The notes under the pieces were generated by a model that was given only the letters and a program-made list of their open reading frames with translations, was not told where the DNA came from and did not search any database. Positions 1-12,529 of a stretch of DNA of 64,000 nt are shown one piece after another. Position numbers and translations under genes: made by a program. Source of the DNA: Cheilinus undulatus (lineage: Eukaryota; Chordata; Actinopteri; Labriformes; Labridae); the NCBI RefSeq assembly GCF_018320785.1, contig NC_054871.1, positions 17,356,339 through 17,420,338 on the forward strand, given 5' to 3'. The first letter of the stretch is position 1. Every line of letters starts with the position of its first letter.

Positions 1-75
1 GAGGGGGGAGCTCTAGCCAAACAACGTGTATATTAATTCCAGATATTTACTTTTGTTTGTTTTCACTGTGTTCAG

Positions 76-261
76 GGCTCCATGGGAGCAATTTTTAGCT
101 GTGATGAAACTGAACAGCAGTCCCTGTGGAGTTCATTACAGGGAGAGAGCCAGTGCCCACCCCCACTGCTCCCCAGCCAACAGGGATTTGGAGGACCCAG
201 AGGGATGGCTTCGTCTGGAGGGTGGAGAGGAGGAAACCTACAGAAAGGAGTGAGGGTGTAA
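76..261 (+). CDS. possible last coding exon of an upstream gene
   Basis: A pyrimidine-rich tract ending in CAG at 73-75 is followed by an open frame that stops with TAA at 259-261. The frame is rich in Gln, Pro, Gly and Ser and contains no domain I recognise. Two other frames are also open for a similar distance, so the frame choice is uncertain. An AATAAA with a following GT-rich stretch lies at 442-447, which fits a terminal exon with a short 3' UTR. It has no similarity to the CD45-like genes downstream. It could be the end of a neighbouring gene or a chance frame in GC-richer DNA. Confidence 0.3.
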   Translation, partial: GSMGAIFSCDETEQQSLWSSLQGESQCPPPLLPSQQGFGGPRGMASSGGWRGGNLQKGVRV

Positions 262-441
262 CAGGAGGAAGGGGCTGGGGGTTGGGGGGCACTCGAGGGA
301 AGGAGACCATAAACACTCAGCTAATGACCTCAAACACACTAACAACGAGGCAGAAATAAACGAAACGGCACAAATGAAGACCTCCTGGAGCAAATGGCAG
401 TGTTTCTAGAGAGAAAAGGAGAGAGGAAAAAACATTTTTAA

Positions 442-447
442 AATAAA
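442..447 (+). terminator. candidate polyadenylation signal of the upstream gene
   Basis: AATAAA followed within 15-35 bases by a GT-rich stretch. It would close the possible terminal exon that starts at 76. Confidence 0.35.
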
Positions 448-465
448 GTTCCATTCCAGTGTGAT

Positions 466-1560
466 ATGTTTGTTGGCCTTAAAGTTTTAGAGGAGAGAAT
501 CAGTAAAAAGGGAAGGAGGGCGATGTTGTGTTCTCTTTACTTTTTGTTTCATGTTTCAGATCTTCAGTCCTTATAAAACTGTGAATCTGATCAGTTCCAG
601 AGAAAAATGATCTCAGAACTATTTCCTTTCCAGGAAACACACAAGAAAGGAGCCTTAAACCTGTGGTTTTAACCCAATAGAGCACAGAGCAGCTCAAAGC
701 CTGATATCTCACCCACCAGAGTGCCAGTTCTGAAGTAACGGGCAAAGATTGTCTAAGAGGTTGTATGTTCCTCTTTCTACGGAAAGCTTACACATAAAAT
801 GACACATGAGAATGATTCACTGGCATCTTACACGCAAAAGATAAAAGAGGAATAAGAGATTATTTATCTGCTTATTAAATAGTGCATGCAATAGTTTTAA
901 TTTAGATTATGATTTTGGTTTCCCATGATCACTACAACAAGATAATTGATATTAAATTATTTACTGTGCCTCCTGCCTCGCTATGCTTTTTTAATCGGTG
1001 CATCACTAAGACCTCAAAACACAGTTAAGAGTGGTGTGTTCCATTTAATCTCAGAACTTGGACATTCTGAGAATACGTAATCCAAAATGCGCCCTGAACT
1101 CATGTTTTTGATTGAAATAGTTTTTGATTTCAGTAAATATGACCTACTAATGCTGCAAATTCAACAAATGACCATTTTCAGTTCTTTACAACCAATAAAA
1201 TGTTTTGAAACTTCTTTGTGCATAATAATTTGGAACAGTGCATTTTGATTTTTTTTTTATTTTGACTTGCTCCAATGATTCCTTTAAGCCTTTATCTGTT
1301 ACTCTGGGGTTCTTTTAACCCTTCTGAGCACTCTGCATCATGCCCTTAGAATCAGCCTGGCTGGACAACCACTTCTAGGGAGAGTACCCATGGCACTGTA
1401 TCGTCTCCTTTTGTGGACAGTTTGTCTGACTGTGGACTGGTGAAAACCTAAAGTCTTTAAGCTGATTTTGAAACCACTTCCAGTCTTTGGCAGTTCAAAA
1501 AGTTTGAGTGTTTTTATGAGTCACAGTAGCTCTACAACTGGCTTGAATATTGTTTTTTTG
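466..1560. other. spacer upstream of copy A, mostly fossil repeats
   Basis: I see no gene here. At about 1218-1237 there is a sequence resembling the end of the mariner/Tc1-like element at 34079-34891 (ATAATAATTTGGAAC type). From about 1320 onward the sequence reads like a high-copy fish interspersed repeat. The similarity shared with copies B-D begins inside this repeat, at about 1561. Confidence 0.45.
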
Positions 1561-1700
1561 ACTGGACTTCAGCTGTGCTAACTCCTTCCTGACTCTTTTT
1601 GGAGTCATTAGCCTGAGGGTTCACTTACTTTTTTCCAGCAGCACTGTAAATGTTGAATGTCTATGCTCAATAAAGACTCTAATATTCTTATCTTTTTTGT
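1561..1700 (+). repeat. interspersed repeat 3' end shared by all four copies
   Basis: The stretch ending in a TCAATAAAGAC-type tail recurs at about 15431-15545, 37824-37935 and 56751-56865. Upstream of it, A differs completely from B-D. The duplication breakpoint therefore lies at or inside this repeat. Confidence 0.6.
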
Positions 1701-1789
1701 GTTATTAGGTTAAGCACATTGTGAATCTTTCAAAGGGTTGACATACTTGTTCTTGCCATGGTAAAATGTAAGAAGTGGGACTGATGATT

Positions 1790-1957
1790 ATGGCTTCCTG
1801 TTGCAAACATAAAGCTTCCTCCCATCAAACATCAAATACATTTTAGGTGTCACATCACTTCAAAACTTGTAGTTGAGGTTATCACTGTGGTCAGGCTCAG
1901 AGACTGAAGGGTATATAATAATCTTCCTCTTGCTTAGTGTCACACTTAGTGGTAGAA
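1790..1957 (+). promoter_or_regulatory. TATA promoter of copy A
   Basis: TATATAA lies at 1912-1918, about 40 bases before the ATG at 1958. Reverse-strand GGAA cores with purine-rich flanks (ETS/PU.1-like) lie at about 1794-1799 and 1815-1822, next to a TTGCAAA motif. All of this recurs before copies B, C and D. Mammalian CD45 is controlled by PU.1 and ETS factors, so the sites are plausible, but they are short motifs. Confidence 0.5.
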
Positions 1958-4666
1958 ATGGCAGATTGGTTTGCTTTCCTGCTGCTCTGTGCTGGAATCG
2001 TCACTTTGGCTGATGGTGAGTTACCAACTTTAATGTCAGAGTCAAGGTTGATCTTTTGGTAAAGTTAAATGTGCCTGCTAGCCTTAGATGTAAGAAAAAC
2101 ATTCTTTTTTTGTTTAAGATGAAATGATAAAAATAAGATCAGCTATAGTATTCTGTCGATTAGAGGATGATAGTCATGAAGAAAAGGGTATGTCTTCCAC
2201 AATTTTAATCTTTTTCCCATTAGATTTTCAAATTTAAAATTGTGATAAAAATTGACTTATTTTCAGCCATATTTTTGTGTAGAGATCTATCAGTTGAAGT
2301 TTCTGCACTCCAAGACCTGTTATGTTTCCACTATTAAATATGCAAAACAATATGAGTGGGACTGATAATGAAAAATTATTTTAGGACTCTGAAGTGGTTT
2401 TGGAGGAAAATCAGTGTTAAAAGATGATCTTTAATGCTTCTATTGATCTGTGGATAGAGGAAACCATGGAGAGAACGACATGCAGACAGGTGCCGAGGGT
2501 GAAGGTTAAACCCAGACGGCTACTTTTAAGGATGTTTGCATGCAACATAACTGTTTCCCAAGTAAACCAATGTTCATATAAACTGGAAATGAAATATTTG
2601 GAGCATTTAAATAAATGAATGATTTTTATTTATCATAATTATGAAGCATCAGTGGCTCTATTATAACTCAAGGAAGGATGTAGAAATTTAATGATGTTTT
2701 ACAACTAATCTAAAATTAAAAAAAACAATAGTGCAATAATAGGAATAATAATGCAAAGATAAAATATCAATTTACATTTTTTTTTTCCGAACTTCCTTTC
2801 AATGTAGATTTTAACTGGGGTCAGATTCTGAATTTAAGTCTATCAGGGTCAACATTTAACCAGAAACTTTCCGCCTCATTTTCACCAGTAATAAATTATG
2901 GAGGGGAAAAAAGAAACTGATAATAAATGATTCTGAGATACGAAGAAGTAAAAAAGATAAATTTAAAGGCTAAAAAATCTGAGATAAAACAAACAAAAAA
3001 TTTAAAAGTCAAAATAATGTTTTAAAAGGCAAATATATGAGATAGAAAGTTGAAATCATAAATTTTATAGGTCAAACATGGAAATTTTATCCTTGATTTT
3101 AAAAAATCTGATCTTTTTAAACCATTAATAACGTACTGCAGAATAAAGAGCACTTGAAACATTTTTCTGAAGATAAAATTTCCTGAATTTTTGTGAATAA
3201 ATCATATCTGAAACCCCATATTTTGCTTTTAATGTCCTTTGTTTGAAAATGTTCCAGTTGTACACTGAAGTCCTCCTCTACAAATGCAAAGGAATTTAAA
3301 GAAGAAATATCAGACATTCTAGGTGGCACTAGTAAAAATGATTGAATTTCAACAAGGCATCTCACTGTTTTAGAATGATACTGACACTTTAAGTAAAATT
3401 AGATCGAGAAAAAATTATGTAAGCACCAAAGATTTGTTTTTAGGTTGAATTAAATCATTTTGCTCACATGAAGTATAGAGTTGTTGGCATTTTAATTACA
3501 AATTTGTGTTTCAAATAGCAGAAAAATAGTGCATACAACTGCCCAATGAGCAAAATATTTTTGGGGAAGCCGCCCCCTGAATGGTGCTTTGTTTGGGTTT
3601 AGCTGCGAAAATTTAACACGTTTGCCTCCGCCTCTGTCAAAATATGAAATAAAAAGTCAAAATCATAAGTTTTAGTCATAGTTGTGAGATGCAAAATTTG
3701 AATTATAAAAAGAAAACACAAATTAACTTCTTTCCCCACATTTCTGACTTTTTATCTGATCACTTTCACTCTTTCTAACTATTATGATTTAAAAAGGATG
3801 TTTTAAAGAATCAAAGTTAAATTTACAGTTTTACACTAGAGGAAATCTGCAGACCTCATACAGCTGGGCCAGTTATAATAAAAATATGATATGATCTTGA
3901 GGGCTGAGTATAACTGTTTCCCTGGGTGAGTTTGACACCCCTTGTTTAGATAATGTTAAATTCTTGGAAAAAAAAAGAAAAGAAAGAGAGTTTATCTGAA
4001 CTTCGAAGCTGTTTTTCAGAAACACACACACCATGCTATTCAATGCATTAAAAAATAAGCCAAGATGTTTTATTATAAAAGATTGTGCAGTAAATGTGCC
4101 AGCTATTTAGTTTTATCACCGGGGACAGAGAACAGAGAAACATGAAAATATTCTACTGAGCGTTCAAATAATTAAATGGTTCTGTTAAAAGGCTGCTCAT
4201 AATTACATCATTATAAAGTTAGATTACTTTTGCTCTGTTTTTTCTTAAATGTATTTGTGATCTTGTTGTAAATACATAAAGAGGGTGTAGCATTCTTTTT
4301 AAATACAAAATCTGCTATTCTTTAGCATTTGTATTTTCTATCATTTAAAATAAAGGTTTAATTTTTTCTTGTAGTGTTTACTACAGGTTTTGAATGTGTA
4401 AATTATCCTCTGCTAAATCATATTCATCACCTTCATGAACAAATATTTATACTAATTTTAAATGGAAATGAATATTAAATTTTTTAGTTTAGAATTCAGT
4501 TTTGAATTTTAAAGATGCATAAGTGCTGAAGTTCTTTAATTTTCCATAAACATAAACATAAAAGACTCAAGACTCTAAGTGTCATACCATCCTCTTTCTG
4601 CTTCCTCTGAGTTTACATACTATTAGTAAATCGATGCGGTCAGTATGTTCAGAATTAGAAAAATGT

Positions 4667-4842
4667 CGGCGCGCCGGTAGTCGAGTGGTTAAGGCGCATG
4701 CCTTATACACAGGCGACCTGGGTTTGAATCCAGCCCATGGCACTATTTCCTGCATGTCTCTCCCCGCTCTCTCCCCTGTTTCCAACTCTATCCACTGTCC
4801 TATCAAATAAAGGCCAAAAATAAATCTTTAAAAAAAAAAGAA
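4667..4842 (+). repeat. tRNA-derived SINE
   Basis: A tRNA-like head with box A (about TAGTCGAGTGGTTAAGGCGC) and box B (GGGTTTGAATCC), a body of CTCTCCCCGCTCTC type, and an A-rich tail after AATAAATCTTT. Relatives lie at 13150-13310, 24680-24840 and 47075-47240 (minus strand) and 36448-36602 (plus). Confidence 0.85.
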
Positions 4843-6094
4843 TTAGTAAAGTGTCTTCCTTATTTTCCACCTGACACAGCTCTTCCTCACACGATTGTTT
4901 GTCTTGAGAATGCTTCAGAAAAAAATATTTCAGACATATTTCATATCGTGTCCAGTCTGTTCCGCAAGTTCAGTAAAATGAAAAGCAAAGTATCACGAGG
5001 AAAACACACCAATGTGTGATAAAACGACTTAATCCAACATTGTTGTGCTCTGCACATGTTTGCACCAAGGATGTGTGCAGTGTAACAAGCAATATGAAGA
5101 CAGACCTGTCACCGAGCACTCTGTGCCACGACAGCTATTAGGGGCCAGTGACTGCAGCAGAGATCAAACTCTTTCTTTATAAGTAGAAATGGAACAGTGG
5201 AGAAACACTTCTGTGATGTACTGAAACTGTATCCCTGAATATGAATGTTTCTGAGGTTATTCAGTTATCAGCCCTGCATCACCTTAAATTAAAGCTGCAG
5301 TAAAGTAAAGAAAGTTACAATAATAGCATGCAGGTAGTACCTACACAGAAAATCAGTCTCGTCAGTGTGTAACATGCACTAGCTAAGAGTTTAAATGAGG
5401 TGTTTGTAAGATTTGAAAGTCTCTTGTGTCAGACTCCAGTGGGTCGTTCTCATGACAGCAGACTATCTGTGTATCCAGGAAGTATTTACACAAACTAGAG
5501 TTAGAAAGCCTTAAAAGGCATGTTGAGTTGCTTCGCTTCCTCATTCTGAAAAATGTTTCATTGCAGACCACAGTTAACATTTCCTTTTTCAGAGCCGACT
5601 CTCACCATTTTGACACCTTGGGCAAAATAATAATTTGGTGCCCCCACCTCTGAGAAAAGTTCAGAAATTATACTCACTGATATTAAAGTACAAGTTTTTT
5701 TCTGCAATAAAGCTCGTGCACTGCAAAATGCAGAAGACATGTAGGACATGGTTTCCCTTTAATCCATAAGATTCCACATACTCTGTATCTGCAGCACTTT
5801 ATGTGTGCTGTGGTTTTGCTCTAAATGATGATGCATTCTCCACTGGATCAGTTTCTTGAGTGCAACAGAGCAGCTGGAGACAAGAGATCACAAGAAAACT
5901 ACCAGCTAATTGCAAAATCATGCTTTAACAAGTAACACCAACTAAAAGCATAGCACATAAACAACAGATTACTCTAACTCTGAAATGTATTTGCTCTTCA
6001 TTTTAATATTATCGCATGATTATTTTGCCTTTACTATAGAAAAGTTCATTTGGAAATTACGTTTTTTTTTCTTGAATATGTGGTGTTTAATAAA

Positions 6095-7220
6095 ATCCTG
6101 TGCTCAAAAAAATAAAAGGAACACTTAAATAACACATCCCAGATCTCAATGAATGAAATATTCCAGTTAGAAATCTTTATTCATGACAAAGTGGATGTGT
6201 TGAGAACAAAATAACATGGGAACAATCATTGGAAACCGAAATCATTAACCCATGGAGGACTGGATTCAGAATCATACTCATAATAAAAGTGTTAAAACCA
6301 GATCACAGGCTGATCCAACTTCAGTGAAATTCCTCAAAACAACCCAAAATGAGTCTCGGTAGTGTGTGTGGCCTCCACGTGCCTGTATGCACTCATTACA
6401 ACGTCTGGGCATGCTCCTGATTGGATGACAGATGGTCTCCTGAGGGATCTCCTTCCAGACCTGGACCAGGGCATCACTCAGCTCCTGGACAGTCTGTGGA
6501 TCGACGTGGCGGCGGTGGATGGAACAAGACACGATGTCCCAGAGCTGCTTGATTGGATCCAGGTCTTGGGAATGGGCAGGCCAGTCCATAGCATCGATGT
6601 CTTCGTCATGCAGGAACTGCTGACACATGCCAGCCACATGAGGCTGAGCATGGTCATGCATCAGAAGGATCCCAGGGCCCGCTGCACCAGCATATGGTCT
6701 GACAATGGGTCTGAGGACCTCATCCTGGTACCTAATGGCCATATACCTCTGGCTACCACATGTAGGTCTGTGCGGCCAATCGGGCTGCCCTCCTATGGCA
6801 CCTTGCACATCTCCTGGTGTACTGGCCTCTCCTCCATGCTCATGACAGTGTGCCGGGAGACACAGCAAACCTTGTCATGGCATGCATGGATGTGCCATCC
6901 TGGATGAGCTGCACTACCTGAGTGACTTTTGTGAGTTGCAGATACCGCCTCATGCTAGCAGTAGTGGAGAGGGCACTGGAAAAATGCAAAAGTAACCAAA
7001 AATCAGTCAGAAAGAATGAGGAAAAGGAAACGGTCTGTGGCCACCACCTACAAAACCATTCCTTCATAGGGGTTGTCTTGCTAATTGCCTCTCCTTTCCA
7101 CATGTTGTCTGTCTCATTTGCACAACAGCAGGTGTAATAGATTCACAGTCAGTGTTGCTTCCTAACTGAACAGGTTACGATCCTGGGAGTGTAATAGTCT
7201 TGGAGTTACACTGTGATGCA
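6095..7220 (-). mobile_element. dead Tc1-like transposon in intron 1 of copy A
   Basis: The left end near 6100 has the typical CTCAAAAAAATAAAAGGAACAC terminus (quoted in part). The right terminus is cut off near 7220. On the minus strand the transposase reads from about 7000 (helix-turn-helix part) to 6278 (DDE part) but is broken by an internal deletion and frameshift. The region of the first catalytic Asp is missing. The last catalytic Glu of the DD34E triad is Lys (DPIKQLWD). Related copies sit in the same intron of B, C and D. Confidence 0.85.
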
Positions 7221-7279
7221 CTACCTTTATGAAAAGAAGCTCCAAAGGTTCATATCTTTTTTCTCTCTTTTTATTTCAG

Positions 7280-7294
7280 GTCAAGGCAATCCAA
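7280..7294 (+). CDS. copy A exon 2, 15-nt microexon
   Basis: TTTCAG before and GTAAGT after frame a 15-base exon, phase 1 on both sides, encoding Gly-Gln-Gly-Asn-Pro after the signal peptide. The same exon is at 20077-20091, 42473-42487 and 61418-61432. Confidence 0.75.
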
Positions 7295-7734
7295 GTAAGT
7301 AGACCTCCACACAGTAATATTCGACATTATCACTGAATAGTTCTACATATATTTTCACTTTTCTTTGACAGTGTGCTTTAGCTTTAGCTTAGCCTCCTAA
7401 TGCCTCACTCTAAAAATAAAATATGCTATCCTTGCATGTGAGTGAAAAAAAACACTTTGAAAGATTATTCTAAAGTTGTCTGGTTGACATTGCCCTCCCT
7501 TAAGTGATCTGTAATTCATAGGTTTTAAAATTACTAATATTACACGACGCTATGAAACTTTGGGTATCAAAAATTATTTTGTGTGTAGAAGTACTGGAAA
7601 AATCAAAAATATGGCAGGACGATACCAGCACACCAATTCAAGTGGGCCAGGAAGCCACAAAAAGTTCACAGGCTGAGATAAATGCAAAAAATGTGTTTTT
7701 CTTTAAGATATAGGTAGCAATAAACAGGAAAGGG

Positions 7735-8250
7735 CTAGCAGCCCTCTTGCAGACCACAACAGCGAGGCGCTGCCTCTGCCAGAACTAAAGTGACGTAAGG
7801 TAAAACATGTTTCCAATGGCAAAGAATGTTTTCAAGGGCTTTTCCTGTTTCATGATTGTTTACTCTGTTTTTTTTTTTTTTCAAACGTTTTGTCATTTGG
7901 TTTTTGCAGCTCAGTTTTTTTTTTAAACTTTTAACTTTTGGTAACATAACCCTTACCTTAACCCTCACCCTAACCAGAGGCTTAATCTGATCTGACACTA
8001 ATGGTCTGCAATGGAGGGCATCTGAGAGCTGTGGCCTGCGCCTCTCAGACACCAGACTATCTTGATAAAAGAGTGCTCACAAGTGCAAAAAAAAAAAAAA
8101 AAGTAAGTTTATGGTTGAACCCACATATATACAGGGAGAACATGAAAACTCCACACAGAAGGCCCTGTACAATGGGGATTAAAACCAAAAACCTTCCTGC
8201 TCTGAGGGGGCAGTGCTAAACAATGCACCACCACACAACCCATGTACAAA
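7735..8250. repeat. interspersed repeat in copy A intron 2
   Basis: It contains degenerate CCCTAACC-like units near 7945-7975, a CTCTCAGACACC segment, and a stretch of GGAGAACATGxAAACTCCACAC type that is common in fish genomes as part of a retroelement. Matching pieces are at 20630-20930, 43025-43326 and 61970-62271. I cannot name the family. Confidence 0.55.
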
Positions 8251-8344
8251 AGCAAAAATAAACTGTAATCTGTCCTCCAGTTTTACAATTACACTGGCAT
8301 TGGGTTTTGCTTATGTTTATTAACAACTAAAATGCTAAGGCGAT

Positions 8345-9890
8345 AGTTGCATCACGAAGAAAAATTCCTGTTAATCTGTTAACAGAAGGTGGGAAAATGA
8401 CCTCAGAAAAGTATATAGAGTTTCTGACAGACCACCTTCTTCCATGGTACAAAAAGAAGAACCGTGTCTTCCATAGACCATTCCAAAAGTGAGTGACGTA
8501 AAACAGCAAAGCTACTGTTGTCTTTTTCTTTCTGTGCAGCCTCTCTGCTGTTTGACTCACTGATGCAGCAGTGTCTGTCCTGACACATTAGCTCTCAGCA
8601 TCAGTAATGTACAGAACAGATCATGCTACTGTGTCTATAACCTTTGTAGTAAGTCTAATTTTCTACTATTCAGTGAATTTGTTCTAGGCTTGTTGGAGGT
8701 GGATATTTATATCCTTCATCTTCATCATTATTACACAGGTGTAACAGAACAGAAGGAGCCAGATAAAACTGTATGCATGCACTGAATAAATTGAATTATT
8801 AAGCAAAAAACATAGGTGTGCAAATTTGTTTTTTCACTATCTGATAATAGTCTTTATCCAATAATGCATATTGCACTATTGGGCAGAAACCTCTCATCTC
8901 CATTCTTCATGAGTTTAATTTTTTTTTTCCTTCTTAAAAAGGAGCTTTTGCTAAAGTTATGTAGAATTGTGATATGTTTTGATGTATCAATCACAGAAAA
9001 ATATTATGAAATCAAAAACAATTAGTCAGATGAGTCTTACCCTGATGTCATTACACAGTAGCTCTGAAAACACAAGCCAAAGGTTCTCACACATTTGCCC
9101 TTAGTCTCCTCCTCTACCTGTCTGCTTCTAGCTAGAAACAATAATGCTACGGTTCATACAAACTACATCGACAACAGGGATGGGAATTGATGACATTTTA
9201 TCGATTCTTCTCATTGATTCAATTCTTTATTGATTGATTTTTTTTTTTTTTTTTTTGGGGGGGGGGGGTATTGTACAAATGTTTTTCCTGTTAACAACTG
9301 TTGTTGTTAGTTTTTATTGAATCTCTTTCTCTCTGAACACTAAACATATACCCCACCTTTAGTGAGAGTCAGTGACAAGCACCCTTCAATTACTGACTAT
9401 AATTAACAGTTTAGATAACTAGAAATGTTAAACATTAAGTGTCTGTGAGGAGAACATGCTTAAATATTACAAAAAATATCTTTTTTTGCTGGAAATGTCA
9501 CAGATAAAACAAACTGCTATTTGGATCTTCAGTCACTGAACTAGAATTAGAATACAACACTACAGCTAATTTTCTTTAAAGATAACCTTTAAATAAATAT
9601 AAACCAGTCTCTGGATCTAGATCATAGAACCGTTCTTGTGTAAAAAAAAAAAAAAAAAAAAAAATCACTGCTCAACAGAAACAAAACCACACTTTCAACT
9701 GCTTTAGACTGGTTTTGTGACTGTCCGCCATGTATACTTCCTTGACTTCTCTGGACACTGACTTGCTCTCATCAGACTGTTTTTTAAGGCATTGATGAGG
9801 GAATTAAGATTAAATATAAATGGTGTTGATGGATTAAACCAAGAACTGGTTCTCAACTGTAACCAGTTCTCGATTCTACAACATACATCT
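8345..9890. repeat. copy A-specific intron segment with fish repeat and T/G tract
   Basis: It includes a homopolymer tract of T then G at about 9240-9269. It also holds pieces of the fish repeat that starts GGGATGGGAATTGAT (about 9178) and ends with the AACTGGTTCTCAACTG motif near 9845. B and C keep only the last part (for example 21478-21770). Their first part is replaced by about 440 bases of a different AT-rich repeat (21041-21480). Confidence 0.5.
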
Positions 9891-11149
9891 ATTGATGCGA
9901 AATCTTTTCATTTAATTTAATTGTTCACTGATCAGAAAGCTCACATAAAGTTCAGATGCCCTTCAGAAGCACATTATTTGTAATCATTTCATGGCCATTA
10001 TTGTAAAGTCTTTCTGTGATGTAGCCATTCTAATATTATTGATGCAGTTAGTTATGATTTATTAATTACAAAACCCTTTAATTAACCAGATTTTTATAAT
10101 ATGTTGACAGCACCATATGTAACACATCCTGGTTACTGACTGTACAGAAAGGCATATAATGACTTTGACACCGCAGTGCTTGATTTGTAGTGATTTTGGA
10201 AACAAGATGTTTGTGCCTAACAGCAGCACCATCACTTCATGCTGTTTACATGACTACTGTAGTAATCAGGTTTATTAGGGTTGTAAAATAAAAGCCCATG
10301 ATAGTATACTATTGTTCAAATATCCAAAAAACATTTTAAAACAGAATTTTTTAGTATGGGCTTTAAGTTTGGATGCAAACAACAATATTTTTACAGGGAT
10401 TTTTTCCTGCTTGTCCTCTAATAAAATTTCCCTGTAATGTTGGGATGAGCTGATGTGAGAACACAGCTAGAAATATTCTGGAAAATTCTTTATGAGCAAG
10501 TGGAAAACGGTGATTATATTTATGTCCTATGACTGACACAAGACTGCAAACAAATGCGTTCTCCATTTAGGTAATGAAGCAGTTATGGTTTTTGTTCACA
10601 AGTATATAATTCTTTTCTCTTTTGTCAATACTGGAAATGTGTTGAACTACATGTGGCGGGGATGTAAATGCAAATGCTGTTATAGCGCCATAAAGTGAAG
10701 TTTGCAGCTTTACCCCCTACTTCGGGGTCTTCCTGCCTTTTGAGACACTAGATATCAGTTAAACATCATCATTAACCTGATACTTTATTTTGGGGAGTTG
10801 GGGGTATTTTAGACTACTTCTAACCCTGCTACACTAACTATAACGATGAATAGTAAAATAACTTTAGGACTTTAGGACTTCAGGATGAGATTATTTTATC
10901 GCAACATATTTTAGATGTTACTGTTACTTTTACTATTACTACATAATGTTCTATTTTTATTATTTTTACTATTTAATTCTTGTATTCTTGTTTTATATTT
11001 TGCTTTTATACTGTGAAGCACGTTGGTCAACCGCGGTTGTTTTAAATGTACTATATAAATAAAGTTGAATTGAGCTGAATTTAGGAAGGAACAAGGAACT
11101 CTGACAGGTGTATAGTGTTTTGCTTGAATTATGCCTTCTTGTAATGCAG

Positions 11150-11329
11150 ATGCCTCAGCCCCCTTACCTCCACACACCACAAACACTGCTCCACCCCCAC
11201 TCACCAGCTTGCCCAGCTACTCCTCATCTCCACGCACCACGACAGTGGCTCCTGTCATGTCTACAAGCACCCCAGTCACCGACCCTCAAACCTTCACTCA
11301 CCCTCTACTCAATTCAACCACTGTGTCTG
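11150..11329 (+). CDS. copy A exon 3, mucin-like
   Basis: A 180-nt exon between TGCAG and GTAATG, phase 1-1. It encodes about 60 residues dominated by Pro, Thr and Ser, with one Asn-Ser-Thr site near the end, so it is expected to be heavily O-glycosylated. It resembles in kind the CD45 A/B/C exons. It is absent from B and C, and absent or deleted in D. Confidence 0.75.
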
Positions 11330-11486
11330 GTAATGTATGAAGCCTCTGTGTACAGCTTTATCACAAACACTAGCATGGAGATCAGGCTGATAGTGTCCTC
11401 AGATATGGAATAGACTTTATATCAGGTAAGACTAAAAGCTGCAAAGTGTTTCTACTTCACGCTGACTCGTCCTGCTCTCCATCCAG

Positions 11487-11630
11487 CAGTCACTACCCCT
11501 CCTGCAAACATCTTGCCCTCACCCAAAAACCCTTCATCCAACAAGACAACAGACCCTCAGACAATCAGCACTCACAACAAGACCTCACCTGCAAATGAGT
11601 CCAACACCACAGTGGCTCCTCCCAAAACAG
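11487..11630 (+). CDS. copy A exon 4, mucin-like, tandem acceptor
   Basis: A 144-nt exon, phase 1-1, rich in Pro, Ser and Thr with several Asn-X-Ser/Thr sites. The acceptor reads CAGCAG (11484-11489), a NAGNAG site that would insert or omit one Ala without a frame change. It is missing from B and C. Confidence 0.75.
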
Positions 11631-12529
11631 GTTGGAATTTTCTTATTTAAAAGCTCCTTTTTAACCTCATAGGATGGTGGTAAGACTGTAACGTTGAACA
11701 CTGAAACACTTACAAGTTGCTTTGGAAGAATATTTCAGTGTTTTGTAATCACAGGTTTATATTTTGTTTTTTTGCTGATTCTTCTTCAGGTCCCCCAAAA
11801 GCACCACAACCAACAGCAGCTCCAGGTCCACAATGTGAGTAGTAGTACTTTTTTCAAACATATGTTAAAACTTTGTATCAAGTGTCTCTGTAGAACCACA
11901 GAACATAAATATAGATTCTGTAGGTAAGTGACATGTTTAGGGGTGTTAGAAGTGTTTAAAGTTTTAGTTCCAGTCATTTTTCCCTTTAGGATTGAAGCCA
12001 TAAACTGTAAAGAAAGAGTTGTAGCCACTATGACATTGCTGTTTGTTTTCTCAAATGTGAATATGAAGCCTTCAGCAGTCGGCCACAGACATTTTTAACC
12101 CTGAGTGACCTTTATTCTGTGCTGTGCTGGAGAGGAGCAAGAAAGTGGAACTTTTTTTTTTATAGCAAAACACTCAACAGAAAATTCATTAATGGGTTAA
12201 AAAGCTTGCTTACATCATTTACTGCTGAGTAAGACTTTAGTTCTGTCCCATTTCAGGGGCTGCATCTTTATACGGTGGAATGAAGATTAGGTTGCAGGTG
12301 TGAGTCATACCTGTCCCATTTCAACAAAAGGGTCCTCCTTTCTCAAGCCAACAGAGGATAAACACAGTGGATGCATAACATTTCAATTGAGCTTGCAGAC
12401 TCTCTATCAACTAAGTGATATAACTGTAAATGTTAAAATTTGTTTTTTGACGAGTATCCACTGTAGACCACACCATGTCATTTCTATCAAAGCCCAATTC
12501 TGCCATTTTTAATGGAAAAAAATATGAGT

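Noticed and set aside
4667..4740. tRNA-like sequence with box A and box B
   Set aside because: It is joined to a SINE body and an A-rich tail and has relatives in this window. It is a SINE head, not a tRNA gene.
6362..6907. 181-codon plus-strand open frame
   Set aside because: It is the antisense of the Tc1 transposase at 6278-6868. The same antisense frame recurs at 41415-41906 and 60361-60852 with the transposon.
7940..7980. telomere-like CCCTAACC units
   Set aside because: Only a few degenerate units inside an interspersed repeat; similar pieces occur at 15215-15235. Not a telomere or an internal telomeric array.
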